From: Sphingopyxis witflariensis
GTDB taxonomy: Bacteria > Pseudomonadota > Alphaproteobacteria > Sphingomonadales > Sphingomonadaceae
DNA: 64,000 nucleotides
Assembly: GCF_002205635.1 (NCBI RefSeq)
Contig: NZ_NISJ01000012.1
Location: forward strand, 1-64,000
Direction: 5' to 3'
The notes beneath the pieces were generated by a model. The model worked only from the letters and a program-made list of their open reading frames with translations, was not told where the DNA came from and searched no databases. The translations under genes and the position numbers were made by a program. Within the stretch, counting starts at the first letter, position 1, and every line of letters starts with the position of its first letter. This document shows, piece after piece, positions 46,872-57,459 of this stretch.

Positions 46872-49196
46872 ATGCGGGAAAAGGAACTTCGCTTCGCCCT
46901 GATTTGCTACGGCGGCATCAGCCTCGCCGTCTATATGCATGGCATCACCAAGGAGGCGTGGCGGCTGGCGGCGGCGTCGCGCGCCTGGCATGATGGTGCT
47001 GCGCTGACCGGATCGGGTGCGGTCTATGGCGAATTGCTCGCGGCCATCGCCGCGCATAGCAATGTCCGGCTGCGCGTGATGGCCGATATCGTCGCGGGCG
47101 CGAGCGCGGGCGGGATTAACGGCATTTTCCTTGCGCGGGCGCTGGCGACGGGGCAGTCGCTCGACCCGCTGACCGACCTGTGGCTCGATGATGCCGACGT
47201 CGACAGCCTCCTCGACCCCGATGCGCGGCCCTTGTCGGCCGCGACCAAATTCTGGGCGGTGCCGATCGCCGGCTGGGCAATGAAAAAGCGCGGCAATGTC
47301 ATCGACCGCACCGTCGGCGAAGGCGCGCAGGACGAGGTGCGCGCCAAGCTGTCGCGCTTCGTCCGCGCGCGCTGGTTCGAGCCGCCGTTCGGGGGTGCGA
47401 CCTTCTGCAACCTGTTGCTCGACGCCTTCGATGCGATGGAGGCGGGGCCGAAGGGGCCGGTGCTGGTGCCCGCGGGTCAGCCGGTTGACCTGTTCGTCTC
47501 GGTCACCGATTTCGCCGGGCATAGCGCCCCGCTGGCGCTCAACAGTCCGCCGCGGGTGACCGAGCAGGAGCATCGGCTGGTGATGCATTTCCGCCAGAAT
47601 GGGCGGAGCGGCAAGCAGTTGAGCGATGTGCCGGGCCTTGCCGCCGCGGCGCGCGCGACCGCGAGTTTTCCGGGCGCCTTTCCGCCCTTTACGCTGCGCG
47701 AACTCGACGGGGTGCTCGAACAGCGCGGAATCGACTGGCAGGGCCGCGAAGATTTCATCCGCGTCCAGCTTCCCGCGGGCGGCGAGGCTGATCCCGCCGA
47801 CCGGGTGCTGATCGACGGATCGGTGCTCGCCAACGCGCCCTTCCGCCCGGCGATCGCGGCGCTGAAGCAACGCCCGGCGCGGCGAGAGATCGACCGGCGC
47901 TTCGTTTATATCGACCCCAAGCCCGATTTTCGCTCGATCAGTTTCGGCAAGTCCGGAGCGGCCGGCGGAGGCAAGGCGGGGGGCGAGCCCGCGCGGCTGC
48001 CCGGTTTCCTGTCGACGATCCTCGGCGCCTTGTCCGAAATCCCGCGCGAGCAGCCGATCCGCGACAATGTCGAGGCGATCGGCGGCATGTCGCGCCGAAT
48101 TCGGCGGATGCAGCATATCGTCGACGCGATGAAGGTCGAGGTTGAGGAACAGGTTGCGGCGCTATTCGGCAGCACTTTCTTCCTCGATACCCCGACCCCG
48201 GCGCGGCTCGATAAATGGCGCGCCAAGGCACAGGATCAGGCCTCGGTGCGCGCGGGCTTCGCCTATGCGCCCTATGGCCATCTGAAATTGTCGGCGGTGG
48301 TAGAGGAACTGGTGTCGGCGATCGACCGGCTGGCGCCCGCCGAAGGTCCGGTGCATTTCGCCAACCGGCGCCGCGCGCTGTGGCAGGAGGTGCGCACGCG
48401 CGGCCTCGACCGGATTTCGGGCAAGAAGGGTGCCGGGGCGAGCGGCGATGCCGTCGCCTTTTTTCGCACCCACGACATGGGCTTTCGCATCCGCCGCCTG
48501 CGCTTTCTGGCGCGCGAGCTCGATGCGTCGGTCGAGGCGCGGCGCGCCGAGCGCGACCCGGCGTGCGAGGAAATGCGCGGGGCGATCTTCACCGCGCTGG
48601 GCCTGTATCTGGAGCGCGAGGGCGACGCATGGCTCGCCGACCTCGATGTGCCCGCTGACGCCGATCCGGGGCAGTGGATCGACGCGATCGCGGCGCGCCG
48701 CGATTTGACGGCAGTCGATGGTGAGGCCGATGCACTGATCGCGGCGGCGCTCGCCGCGCTGCCCAAGGACGACCGGCGGGTGATGTTGCTCGCCTATCTG
48801 GGTTATCCCTTTTACGATATTGCGACGTTGCCCTTGCTGCAGGGCGAGGGGTTCGACGAGTTCGATCCGATCAAGATCGACCGCATTTCGCCGTCGGACG
48901 CGACCGCGATCCGCACCGGTGGCGCGGGGGCGATGCTGAAGGGGATTGAGTTCAACAGCTTTGGCGCCTTTTTCAGCCGCGCGTATCGCGAGAATGACTA
49001 TTTGTGGGGGCGGCTCCACGGCGCCGACCGGCTGATCGACATCGTCGCGAGCAGCGTGACTGGCGACGCGGCGATGCCCGCCGATGCGCTGGCGGCGATC
49101 AAGCGGCGCGCCTTCCATGCGATACTGGATGAAGAGGAGGGGCGGTTGCCAAAGGTGGCGGCGCTGATTGCGGAGCTCAGGGGTGAGATTGGCTAA
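46872..49196 (+). CDS. Patatin-like phospholipase family protein (DUF3376 type)
   Basis: 774 residues from the ATG at 46872; no good binding site is visible. The patatin core is N-terminal: the oxyanion loop CYGGISLAVYMHG, the nucleophile motif GASAGG and the catalytic Asp in LIDGSVLANAPF. A long C-terminal region (about residues 420-770) is helical and basic and fits the DUF3376-containing patatin-related group. These are probably lipid acyl hydrolases. No signal peptide is visible, so it is likely cytoplasmic or peripheral on the membrane. It is divergent from the TonB receptor. Confidence 0.88.
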   Translation: MREKELRFALICYGGISLAVYMHGITKEAWRLAAASRAWHDGAALTGSGAVYGELLAAIAAHSNVRLRVMADIVAGASAGGINGIFLARALATGQSLDPLTDLWLDDADVDSLLDPDARPLSAATKFWAVPIAGWAMKKRGNVIDRTVGEGAQDEVRAKLSRFVRARWFEPPFGGATFCNLLLDAFDAMEAGPKGPVLVPAGQPVDLFVSVTDFAGHSAPLALNSPPRVTEQEHRLVMHFRQNGRSGKQLSDVPGLAAAARATASFPGAFPPFTLRELDGVLEQRGIDWQGREDFIRVQLPAGGEADPADRVLIDGSVLANAPFRPAIAALKQRPARREIDRRFVYIDPKPDFRSISFGKSGAAGGGKAGGEPARLPGFLSTILGALSEIPREQPIRDNVEAIGGMSRRIRRMQHIVDAMKVEVEEQVAALFGSTFFLDTPTPARLDKWRAKAQDQASVRAGFAYAPYGHLKLSAVVEELVSAIDRLAPAEGPVHFANRRRALWQEVRTRGLDRISGKKGAGASGDAVAFFRTHDMGFRIRRLRFLARELDASVEARRAERDPACEEMRGAIFTALGLYLEREGDAWLADLDVPADADPGQWIDAIAARRDLTAVDGEADALIAAALAALPKDDRRVMLLAYLGYPFYDIATLPLLQGEGFDEFDPIKIDRISPSDATAIRTGGAGAMLKGIEFNSFGAFFSRAYRENDYLWGRLHGADRLIDIVASSVTGDAAMPADALAAIKRRAFHAILDEEEGRLPKVAALIAELRGEIG

Positions 49197-49203
49197 CTAT
49201 GTT

Positions 49204-49281
49204 TGTCATCCCCGCGAAAGCGGGGACCCAGAGCGCGCGTCGGCTGACTCCACTCCTGGGTTCCCGCCTTCGCGGTTATGA
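49204..49281. repeat. Inverted pair of REP-like repeats
   Basis: GTCATCCCCGCGAAAGCGGG at the left and its degenerate inverse ending in CGCGGTTATGAC at the right bracket about 30 bp. Each half is itself a hairpin. It lies between the convergent patatin and dnaJ genes and may act in transcription termination. Confidence 0.75.
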
Positions 49282-49314
49282 CAATATTGGGGGTGCTGGT
49301 GGTGTCGCGACGGA

Positions 49315-50436
49315 TCAATCCGTCAGATCGTCCCACATATCCTTGATGCGGCCGAAGAAGCCCTGCGATGCCGGACATTCGTCGCCGGTCTCGGTCTCGC
49401 GGAACTCGGCGAGCAACTCTTTCTGGCGCGCGCTGAGCTTGGTCGGGGTTTCGACATCGACCTGAACGACGAGGTCGCCGTGGCCGCGGCCGTTCAGAAC
49501 CGGCATGCCCGCGCCGCGCTTGCGCAGCTGCTTGCCTGACTGGATGCCCGCCGGGATGTTGATGTCGTGCTTCTCGCCGTCGAGCCCCGGAATGGCGATG
49601 TCGCCGCCGAGCGCCGCGGTGGTGAAGCTGATCGTCGCGCGGGTGAACAGCGTCGTGCCCTCGCGTTCGAACAGCTTGTGTCGCGCCATGTGGAGAAAAA
49701 TATAAAGATCGCCCGGAGCGGCACCGCGGGCGCCCGATTCGCCTTCGCCCGACAGGCGGATGCGTGTGCCTTCGTCGACGCCGGCGGGAATGTTCACGGT
49801 CAGCGTCTTGCGGCGGTCGACACGGCCTTCGCCGTGGCAGCTGTTGCACGGATCGGCGATCACCTCGCCCGCGCCCTGACAGGCCGGGCAGACGCGTTCA
49901 ACCATGAAGAAGCCCTGCTGCGCGCGCACCTTGCCATGGCCGGCGCAGGTTCCGCAGCGGTTGGTGCGGGTGCCGGGCTTGGCGCCCGAACCGTCGCAGC
50001 TGTCGCAGCGTGCCGCGACGTCGACCTGAATCTCGCGGGTACAGCCGGCGAAGGCGTCCTCGAGCTTGATTTCCATGTCATAGCGCAGGTCGGCGCCGCG
50101 CGCGGGGCCGCGTTGCTGGCGGCCGCCGCCGAACGCCGAACCGAAAATCGATTCGAAAATATCGCCAATGTCGCCAAAATCGGCGTTGCCGCCGCCGCCA
50201 TTCGCGCCGCGCACGCCATCCTTGCCGAAACGGTCATAGGCGGCGCGCTTTTGCGGGTCTTTCAGGCAGTCATAGGCCTCGCTGATCGCCTTGAAGCGTG
50301 CTTCGCTGTCGTCGCACCCCGGATTTTTGTCGGGGTGATACTTCATCGCGAGCTTGCGATAGCTGGCCTTCAGCGCCGCTTCGTTGGCGGTGCGTTCGAC
50401 TTCGAGCAGTTCGTAATAATCAATGTCGAGTGACAT
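49315..50436 (-). CDS. dnaJ: Chaperone DnaJ (Hsp40)
   Basis: 373 residues. J domain with the HPD tripeptide (KYHPDKNPG, about residue 33), a Gly-rich linker (NGGGGNADFGDIGDIFESIFG), four zinc-binding CxxCxGxG motifs (CDSCDGSG, CGTCAGHG, CPACQGAG, CNSCHGEG) and a C-terminal substrate domain. It stimulates DnaK ATPase and delivers unfolded clients. It follows dnaK by 127 bp, separated by a REP-like pair, and is probably in the same heat-shock operon. Confidence 0.97.
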   Translation of the reverse strand: MSLDIDYYELLEVERTANEAALKASYRKLAMKYHPDKNPGCDDSEARFKAISEAYDCLKDPQKRAAYDRFGKDGVRGANGGGGNADFGDIGDIFESIFGSAFGGGRQQRGPARGADLRYDMEIKLEDAFAGCTREIQVDVAARCDSCDGSGAKPGTRTNRCGTCAGHGKVRAQQGFFMVERVCPACQGAGEVIADPCNSCHGEGRVDRRKTLTVNIPAGVDEGTRIRLSGEGESGARGAAPGDLYIFLHMARHKLFEREGTTLFTRATISFTTAALGGDIAIPGLDGEKHDINIPAGIQSGKQLRKRGAGMPVLNGRGHGDLVVQVDVETPTKLSARQKELLAEFRETETGDECPASQGFFGRIKDMWDDLTD

Positions 50437-50467
50437 AGGTATCGGCCCTTAGCCCCGCTTCCCATAT

Positions 50468-50548
50468 CCGCTCGCCCTGAGCCTGTCGAAGGGCCGTTCT
50501 TCCCTAAAAGAAGAAGGGCGGTGCTTCGACAAGCTCAGCACGAGCGGC
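50468..50548. repeat. Inverted REP-like pair between dnaK and dnaJ
   Basis: CTGAGCCTGTCGAAGG at the left and GCTTCGACAAGCTCAG at the right are inverted copies that can pair, enclosing CCGTTCTTCCC/AAGAAGGGCGG. This is a repeat widely seen in sphingomonad genomes. It could lower dnaJ expression relative to dnaK. Confidence 0.8.
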
Positions 50549-50563
50549 ATGAGAGGCCAGCCC

Positions 50564-52468
<1,905 letters not shown>

Positions 52469-52534
52469 ATTTCACTCGTCCTTGTTGCTTCCCGGCGCCC
52501 TAAACAGGCACGCCGTATGTTGGGTTTCTGGGGG

Positions 52535-52564
52535 CGATATAGGTGCGCTTATCCTTGGCACAAG
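52535..52564 (-). promoter_or_regulatory. Heat-shock (RpoH/sigma-32) promoter of dnaK
   Basis: On the minus strand CTTG, 17 bases, then CCTATATCG match the alphaproteobacterial RpoH pattern CTTG-N17-CYTATnTnnG almost completely. It ends 67 bp upstream of the dnaK ATG, a plausible leader length. Confidence 0.75.
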
Positions 52565-52621
52565 GGTTTTGAGGGCTTATCGAGGAGGGGAATTCATGCG
52601 CTTTTACGGAGTCCTCCCAAA

Positions 52622-53152
52622 ATGAAACCCTTTGCCATCCTTGCTGTCGCCACCGCCGCGCTTTCCCTGACGGCCTGCGGGGAAAATCTGGGCAAGGGGC
52701 CGCAGCTCAATGTCGTCAGCGGACATATCGTGATGGGGGCGACCCCCGACCGGCCGGCGGTCGGTTATTTCCGGGTCACCGGCGGGCCGCGTGCGGTGCA
52801 GCTGATGGCGGTGACCTCCGACCTCGCGCAGCGCGTCGAGATGCACGAAAGCGTCAAGGAAAACGGCATGATGACGATGAAGCCGCTCGCCCGCGCCGAT
52901 GTGCCGGCGAAGGGCGAGTTGCGCTTTGTGCAGGGCGGCAAGCATCTGATGATCTGGGGCATCAACGGCGCCGCAGTGCGCGCGGGCAAGCTGCCGATGG
53001 CGTTCGTTTTCACGAACAATAATAATGAGCGCATCCTGTTCGACATGGTGATCAAGCAGCCGGAAGGCGCCGAAGCGCCAATGGATCATGGCGCGATGGG
53101 CCATGGCGGTGCCGACGCCGCACAGGCAGCCCCGGACGCGGCAAAGAAATAA
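52622..53152 (+). CDS. PCuAC-type periplasmic copper chaperone (lipoprotein)
   Basis: 176 residues. Lipobox LTAC near residue 19. The copper-binding signature fits exactly: His in EMHESV, 10 residues to Met, 21 residues to His, then X and Met (GGKHLM). PCuAC proteins deliver copper to cytochrome oxidase in the periplasm. The C-terminus carries an extra His/Met/Gly stretch (MDHGAMGHGG) that could also bind copper. It is followed directly by the vgr-related gene. Confidence 0.92.
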   Translation: MKPFAILAVATAALSLTACGENLGKGPQLNVVSGHIVMGATPDRPAVGYFRVTGGPRAVQLMAVTSDLAQRVEMHESVKENGMMTMKPLARADVPAKGELRFVQGGKHLMIWGINGAAVRAGKLPMAFVFTNNNNERILFDMVIKQPEGAEAPMDHGAMGHGGADAAQAAPDAAKK

Positions 53153-53623
53153 GTGCCACGGCCGTCGCGTCCCCTGACCTCGGGCGAGGTTGCACTTGCG
53201 CGCTCGGTGTTCGGCGACGCGATCGCCTATGACCAGGTGCGCATCTGCCACCATAAATGGATTTTCTTCCAGCCGCGCCATATTGTCATGGCGCCGATGG
53301 GCAGCCTGCATTTCAACCCGCATGGCGCGCTTTATTGCGACGATTTTGGCGCCGCTTCACAGCGGCTCCAGGGGCTGTTCATTCACGAAATGGTCCATGT
53401 CTGGCAGGCGCAGACGCGCGGGCGCTGGTATCTGGTGCTGATGCGGCACCCGTTCGCGACCTATCACTATAGCTTGAAACCCGGCTGGCTTCTCGACCGC
53501 TACGGGCTGGAGCAGCAGGCCGAGATCGTGCGGCATTACTGGCTGCTGACCCAGGGCATGGTCGTCGGCGGCGCGCCGGGGGCGGAGGCGTATCGCGCGA
53601 TCCTGCCGTTCGGGCCGGAGTAA
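53153..53623 (+). CDS. 'vgr-related' protein with a HExxH zinc-peptidase-like motif
   Basis: 156 residues, GTG start immediately after the stop of the copper chaperone gene. The only clear motif is HEMVHVWQ in LFIHEMVHVWQAQTRG, matching the HExxHxxQ pattern of small metallopeptidase-like proteins. Other conserved parts: VRICHHKWIFFQP and YHYSLKPGWLLDRYGLEQQAEIV. Sphingomonad homologues are usually called 'vgr related protein', but I see no VgrG domain. Function is unknown. Confidence 0.75.
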   Translation: MPRPSRPLTSGEVALARSVFGDAIAYDQVRICHHKWIFFQPRHIVMAPMGSLHFNPHGALYCDDFGAASQRLQGLFIHEMVHVWQAQTRGRWYLVLMRHPFATYHYSLKPGWLLDRYGLEQQAEIVRHYWLLTQGMVVGGAPGAEAYRAILPFGPE

Positions 53624-53676
53624 TATCCGCAATTAGCGACTAGCCAGACGGGCGGTGTTCGTCCTATGTTCCGCAC

Positions 53677-55032
53677 ATGGATATGCCTTCGCTTTTCGTC
53701 GCCCTTGTTGCCCTCGCTATCGGTGCCCTGATCGGCTGGTTGTTCGCCGGGCGGCAGATGGGCGGGCTCAAGGCCGAGCGCGATGGGCTGTCCGAACGGT
53801 TCCGGATTGCGGTCACCGACCTGGCGGCCGAGACCGAGGCGCGCAAGCGTGCCGATATTCAGCTCGCGTCGCTGCTCAGCGAGCAGCGCGCGCGCGACGA
53901 GGCGCATGATGCCCAGATCGCGCAACTGAAAGACGCGCAGGCCGCGCTCACCGCGCAGTTCCGCGAGGTGGGGCAGGTGATGCTCGATGGCGCGCAAAAG
54001 GCGTTTCTCGATCGCGCCGACGCACGCTTTCGCCAGAGCGAAGAGACGGCGGGGCAGAATTTGAAAGCGCTGCTCGGTCCGGTCCACGAGCGGCTGCAAA
54101 AATATGAGGAGGCGGTTGGCAAGGTCGAGGCCGAGCGGCGCGACGCTTTTGGCCTGCTGCATGGCCAGATCGCCGCGATGCGCGAGGGCACCGAGCGGGT
54201 GTCGAGCGAGGCGGCGAAGCTGGTCAACGCGCTGCGCAACGCGCCCAAGGCGCGCGGCCGCTGGGGCGAGCAGCAACTGCGCAATGTGCTCGAAAGCTGC
54301 GGCCTTTCCGAACACGCCGATTTCCAGACCGAGGTCAGCGTGACCGATGGCGATGGCGGGCGGCTGCGTCCCGATGTTGTGGTCAAGGTACCGGGTGGGC
54401 AGAATCTGGTGATCGACGCCAAGGTTTCGCTCAACGCCTATCAGGACGCGTTCGGCGCGGTCGACGAGCGCGAGAAGGTTGCGCATCTGGTCGCGCACGC
54501 TGCGGCGATGAAGGCGCATGTAAATACGCTGGGAGCCAAGGCCTATTGGAACCAGTTCGACGACACTCCTGATTTTGTGGTGATGTTCGTGCCGGGCGAG
54601 CATTTCCTCGCCGCCGCGCTCGATCAGGATCCGGGGCTTTGGGACTATGCGTTCGAGCGCAAGGTGCTGCTCGCGACCCCGACCAACCTCATCGCGATCG
54701 CGCGCACCGTCGCGGCGGTGTGGCGGCAGGAAAAGCTGGCGAATCAGGCGCGCGAGATCGCCGCGCTGGGCAAGGAGCTTTATGCGCGCATGGCGACAAT
54801 GGGGTCGCATATCGCGCGGGTCGGCAAGAATCTCGATCAGGCGACGGGGGCGTATAATAGCTTTGTCGGCAGTTTTGAGTCACAGGTTCTGACGCAGGCG
54901 CGGCGGTTCGAAAGCCTCGATATCGAGACCGGCGACAAGGAAATCCCCGTGCTTCCGGTCGCCGAGCAATCGGCGCGTCCGCTCGCCAAGCTGGCGGCGG
55001 CGCCGGCTGCGGTTAACGACGCCGGCGAATAA
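53677..55032 (+). CDS. rmuC: DNA recombination protein RmuC
   Basis: 451 residues. An N-terminal membrane anchor (SLFVALVALAIGALIGWLFAG) is followed by a long coiled coil (about residues 30-150) and the RmuC nuclease-like domain (GRWGEQQLRNVLESCGL; RPDVVVKVPGGQNLVIDAKVSL; YWNQFDDTPDFVVMFVPGEHF). RmuC suppresses recombination at inverted repeats in E. coli. It is the last of three plus-strand genes and is followed by a strong inverted repeat. Confidence 0.95.
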   Translation: MDMPSLFVALVALAIGALIGWLFAGRQMGGLKAERDGLSERFRIAVTDLAAETEARKRADIQLASLLSEQRARDEAHDAQIAQLKDAQAALTAQFREVGQVMLDGAQKAFLDRADARFRQSEETAGQNLKALLGPVHERLQKYEEAVGKVEAERRDAFGLLHGQIAAMREGTERVSSEAAKLVNALRNAPKARGRWGEQQLRNVLESCGLSEHADFQTEVSVTDGDGGRLRPDVVVKVPGGQNLVIDAKVSLNAYQDAFGAVDEREKVAHLVAHAAAMKAHVNTLGAKAYWNQFDDTPDFVVMFVPGEHFLAAALDQDPGLWDYAFERKVLLATPTNLIAIARTVAAVWRQEKLANQAREIAALGKELYARMATMGSHIARVGKNLDQATGAYNSFVGSFESQVLTQARRFESLDIETGDKEIPVLPVAEQSARPLAKLAAAPAAVNDAGE

Positions 55033-55036
55033 AAGG

Positions 55037-55114
55037 CGTCGCCCCCGCGAAGGCGGGGGTCGCTATCGGCGTTGCGCAAGGTTGCCAGCGGCCCCCGCCT
55101 TCGCGGGGGCGACG
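55037..55114. repeat. Near-perfect inverted REP-like pair
   Basis: CGTCGCCCCCGCGAAGGCGG on the left is mirrored by CCGCCTTCGCGGGGGCGACG on the right, across about 30 bp. Each side is itself a hairpin. It separates the convergent rmuC and META-domain genes and probably terminates both. Confidence 0.8.
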
Positions 55115-55118
55115 ATTA

Positions 55119-55829
55119 TTAGATTACTCGCTTAAGCACCGCAGTCTTGCCGCCTGTGCCGGTCAGGATCAGCGTGCCGTCGGACGCGAATTCCAGTCCG
55201 ACCGGCGCGCCCATCAACGCGAAGAAGGCATTTTCCTGCGCCATCCCCGCGCCGGGGCAGGCCATTCGGGTCGATGCCATTGGTCCGGTGGTCAAGGTGG
55301 CGCCGTCGCTCTTGAAATCGCCCGTGAAGCGATTGCAGCCCGCGCTGCCGCTGATCCGCGTGCCGTCGAATTGTAGTGAGGTCGGCCGATCCGATGCGAC
55401 TGGGACGCCGCCGATCGAGACGAAGGTCCAGCTGGTTCCGGCGAGGGTGTCGGGGGGCAAAATCCTGCCGCCGCAGCCTTGCAGGCTTTTGCCGTCGGCG
55501 GTCACGCGCACCGTATCGGCATAGCGGCGGTCGCTCATCCCGTCGCTGCATGGCATAGGGGTGATGGCGACGGCCAGCCGATTGGTGGTGTAGTTCCGGC
55601 CGGTGGTCGATGCCCGGGCGCCGGGGTTGGGGACGATGATTTTTGTCTCACCATAATCGCCGGAGTAGTTCAGCCGCGCATCGGTGATTTCGAGCGTCCA
55701 GTCGGGCTCGGTTCCGAGCGCCATATAGGCAGCGGCAGGCGCCCCGCCCGGGCCTTGCGGCGGAGCACCGACGGTGGCGCAGCCGGTGAGGGCGGCGAAA
55801 AGCGCGAGCGCGGGAAGGGTTTTTTGCAT
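55119..55829 (-). CDS. META-domain (HslJ-like) lipoprotein
   Basis: 236 residues with AAGGAGTG before the ATG. Lipobox LTGC at about residue 17. The N-terminal part resembles COG3650 proteins (ALGTEPDWTLEITDARLNYSG; LAVAITPMPCSDGMSDRRYADTV), and the C-terminal META domain shows LAGTSWTFVSIGG, SGSAGCNRFTGDF and ASTRMACPG. Such proteins are linked to heat resistance and envelope stress in E. coli (HslJ). It ends 4 bp from the strong inverted repeat shared with rmuC. Confidence 0.85.
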   Translation of the reverse strand: MQKTLPALALFAALTGCATVGAPPQGPGGAPAAAYMALGTEPDWTLEITDARLNYSGDYGETKIIVPNPGARASTTGRNYTTNRLAVAITPMPCSDGMSDRRYADTVRVTADGKSLQGCGGRILPPDTLAGTSWTFVSIGGVPVASDRPTSLQFDGTRISGSAGCNRFTGDFKSDGATLTTGPMASTRMACPGAGMAQENAFFALMGAPVGLEFASDGTLILTGTGGKTAVLKRVI

Positions 55830-55924
55830 CGGACACTCCTTGAACTTCGCGCGATGCGAAAGGAAAGGCGGCCGGATAATAGCATGCGAATGGCGGCATG
55901 CTGAATGATATCGTGGGTGCTCGT

Positions 55925-56737
55925 TCAGCTTCGCCGCTGGTTCAATACCTCATAGGCCATCACCGCCGTGGCGATCGCGGCGTTGAGGCTGTCCGCCTTG
56001 CCCATCATCGGCATCTTCACGCGGACGTCGGCGGCGGCGGCATATTCGGCCGGCATACCTTGCGATTCATTGCCGGTGAGGATGAAGGTCGGCGCGGCGT
56101 AGCGTACCGCCTGATAGTCCTGCGTATCGTCGCCGAGCCAGGTCGCGACGAGCTGGCCGGGGCCGCCGCGAAGCCAGGGGAGAAATTCCTCCCAGCGCGT
56201 CTGGACGAGCTTTTGGGTGAAGATCGCGCCCATGCTCGCGCGCACGGCCTCGACCGCATAGGGATCGGTGCTTTCATCGAGCAGGATCAGCCCGCCCGCG
56301 CCGACCGCGTCGCCGGTGCGCAGCATCGTGCCGAGATTGCCCGGATCGCGCAGGCGCTCGGCGACGAGCCAGATCGATGATGCGCTGCGGTCGAGATCGG
56401 CGAGGCTGGTTTCGGGTTCGGCATAAATGCCGACGACGGTTTGCGGATTATCCTTGCCCGACAATTTGGACAGGATCGCGCCCGTGGTGTCGATCACCTC
56501 GCCGCCGGCTTTCAGCGTGTCGGCGGCGAGCGCGGCGGCGAGCGGATGCGTATCGCCATCGGGGCCCAGGAACAGCCATTGCGGCAAGATACCCGCCTCG
56601 CGAGCTTCGGTCGCGATGCGCAGCCCCTCGGCGAGGAATAGTTCCTCGGCGCGGCGATGGCGTTTTTCGCGCAGCAGCCGCATCCGCTTGATCAGCGGGT
56701 TCGACAGGCTTTCGATTTGGCTACGGCGACCGGTCAT
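55925..56737 (-). CDS. TrmH/SpoU-family RNA methyltransferase
   Basis: 270 residues. SpoU signatures are clear: LRDPGNLGTMLRTGDAVGAGGLILL, VRASMGAIFTQKLVQ, FILTGNESQGMPAEY and the knot-forming MPMMGKADSLNAAIATAVMAYE. It methylates a ribose in tRNA or rRNA; the exact target cannot be told. It lies 4 bp after ptsH and may be the last gene of the ChvI-PTS transcript. Confidence 0.88.
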   Translation of the reverse strand: MTGRRSQIESLSNPLIKRMRLLREKRHRRAEELFLAEGLRIATEAREAGILPQWLFLGPDGDTHPLAAALAADTLKAGGEVIDTTGAILSKLSGKDNPQTVVGIYAEPETSLADLDRSASSIWLVAERLRDPGNLGTMLRTGDAVGAGGLILLDESTDPYAVEAVRASMGAIFTQKLVQTRWEEFLPWLRGGPGQLVATWLGDDTQDYQAVRYAAPTFILTGNESQGMPAEYAAAADVRVKMPMMGKADSLNAAIATAVMAYEVLNQRRS

Positions 56738-56741
56738 GCGG

Positions 56742-57020
56742 TCAATCCTCGCCGAAGCTGTCCTTGACCAGCCCGACGAGTTTCAGCAGCGCGGCATCGG
56801 CGCCGTCGCCCTTCGTATAAATGGTGATCGAATCGCCCTTGGCGGCGCCGAGCATCATCAGCCCCATGATCGAGGTGCCGTTGACGCGCGAACCATTGCG
56901 TTCGACCTCGACGCTCACCGTTTCGGGCAGGCGGCTGACGAAGGTAACGAATTTAGCGGATGCGCGCGCGTGGAGCCCGCGCTGGTTGGTGATTTCGACC
57001 GTTTCCGATATTTCGCTCAT
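56742..57020 (-). CDS. ptsH: PTS phosphocarrier protein HPr
   Basis: 92 residues. The phosphorylated His is at about residue 17 (NQRGLHARASAKF) and the regulatory Ser at about residue 50 (NGTSIMGLMML), the site HprK phosphorylates. It starts with ATGA overlapping the stop of the EIIA gene. With HprK, EIIA and RapZ nearby and no Enzyme I or sugar permease in view, it belongs to a regulatory PTS. Confidence 0.96.
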   Translation of the reverse strand: MSEISETVEITNQRGLHARASAKFVTFVSRLPETVSVEVERNGSRVNGTSIMGLMMLGAAKGDSITIYTKGDGADAALLKLVGLVKDSFGED

Positions 57021-57445
57021 GAACCCACCCCCAGCATTTCCGATGCGACGGAAATATATTTTTGTCCGGCTTCCTTGGCAGCGATCACCGCGGGGCGGAG
57101 ATCCATCGTCTTGCGCGCGCTTTCGAGGCGGATCAGCATCGGCAGATTGACGCCGGCGATCACTTCGGTCCGGCCGCTTTCAAGCAGGCTGATCGCAAGG
57201 TTCGACGGGGTGCCGCCGAACAGGTCGGTCAGCATGATGACGCCGCGGCCTTCGTCGACCTGGCGCAGCGCGTCGGCGATTTCGCACCGGCGCATTTCCA
57301 TATTGTCGTTCGGGCCGATGCAAACGGTGGCAATCGCGCGCTGGGGGCCGACGACATGCTCCATCGCGGTCACCATTTCCTCGGCGAGTCGGCCGTGGGT
57401 GACCAGGACCATTCCCAGCAGCGGCAATGCTTTATCGGTGGGCAT
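57017..57445 (-). CDS. PTS EIIA component, mannose (ManX-like) type
   Basis: 142 residues. Active His at about residue 17 (VLVTHGRLAEEM), followed by DDEGRGVIMLTDLFGGTPSN-type sequence (LTDLFGGTPSNLA) typical of the EIIA-Man fold. In alphaproteobacteria this protein takes phosphate from HPr as a regulatory relay, since no EIIB/C/D is present. Overlaps ptsH by 4 bp. Confidence 0.94.
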   Translation of the reverse strand: MPTDKALPLLGMVLVTHGRLAEEMVTAMEHVVGPQRAIATVCIGPNDNMEMRRCEIADALRQVDEGRGVIMLTDLFGGTPSNLAISLLESGRTEVIAGVNLPMLIRLESARKTMDLRPAVIAAKEAGQKYISVASEMLGVGS

Positions 57446-57459
57446 GTAAAGCGGGACCC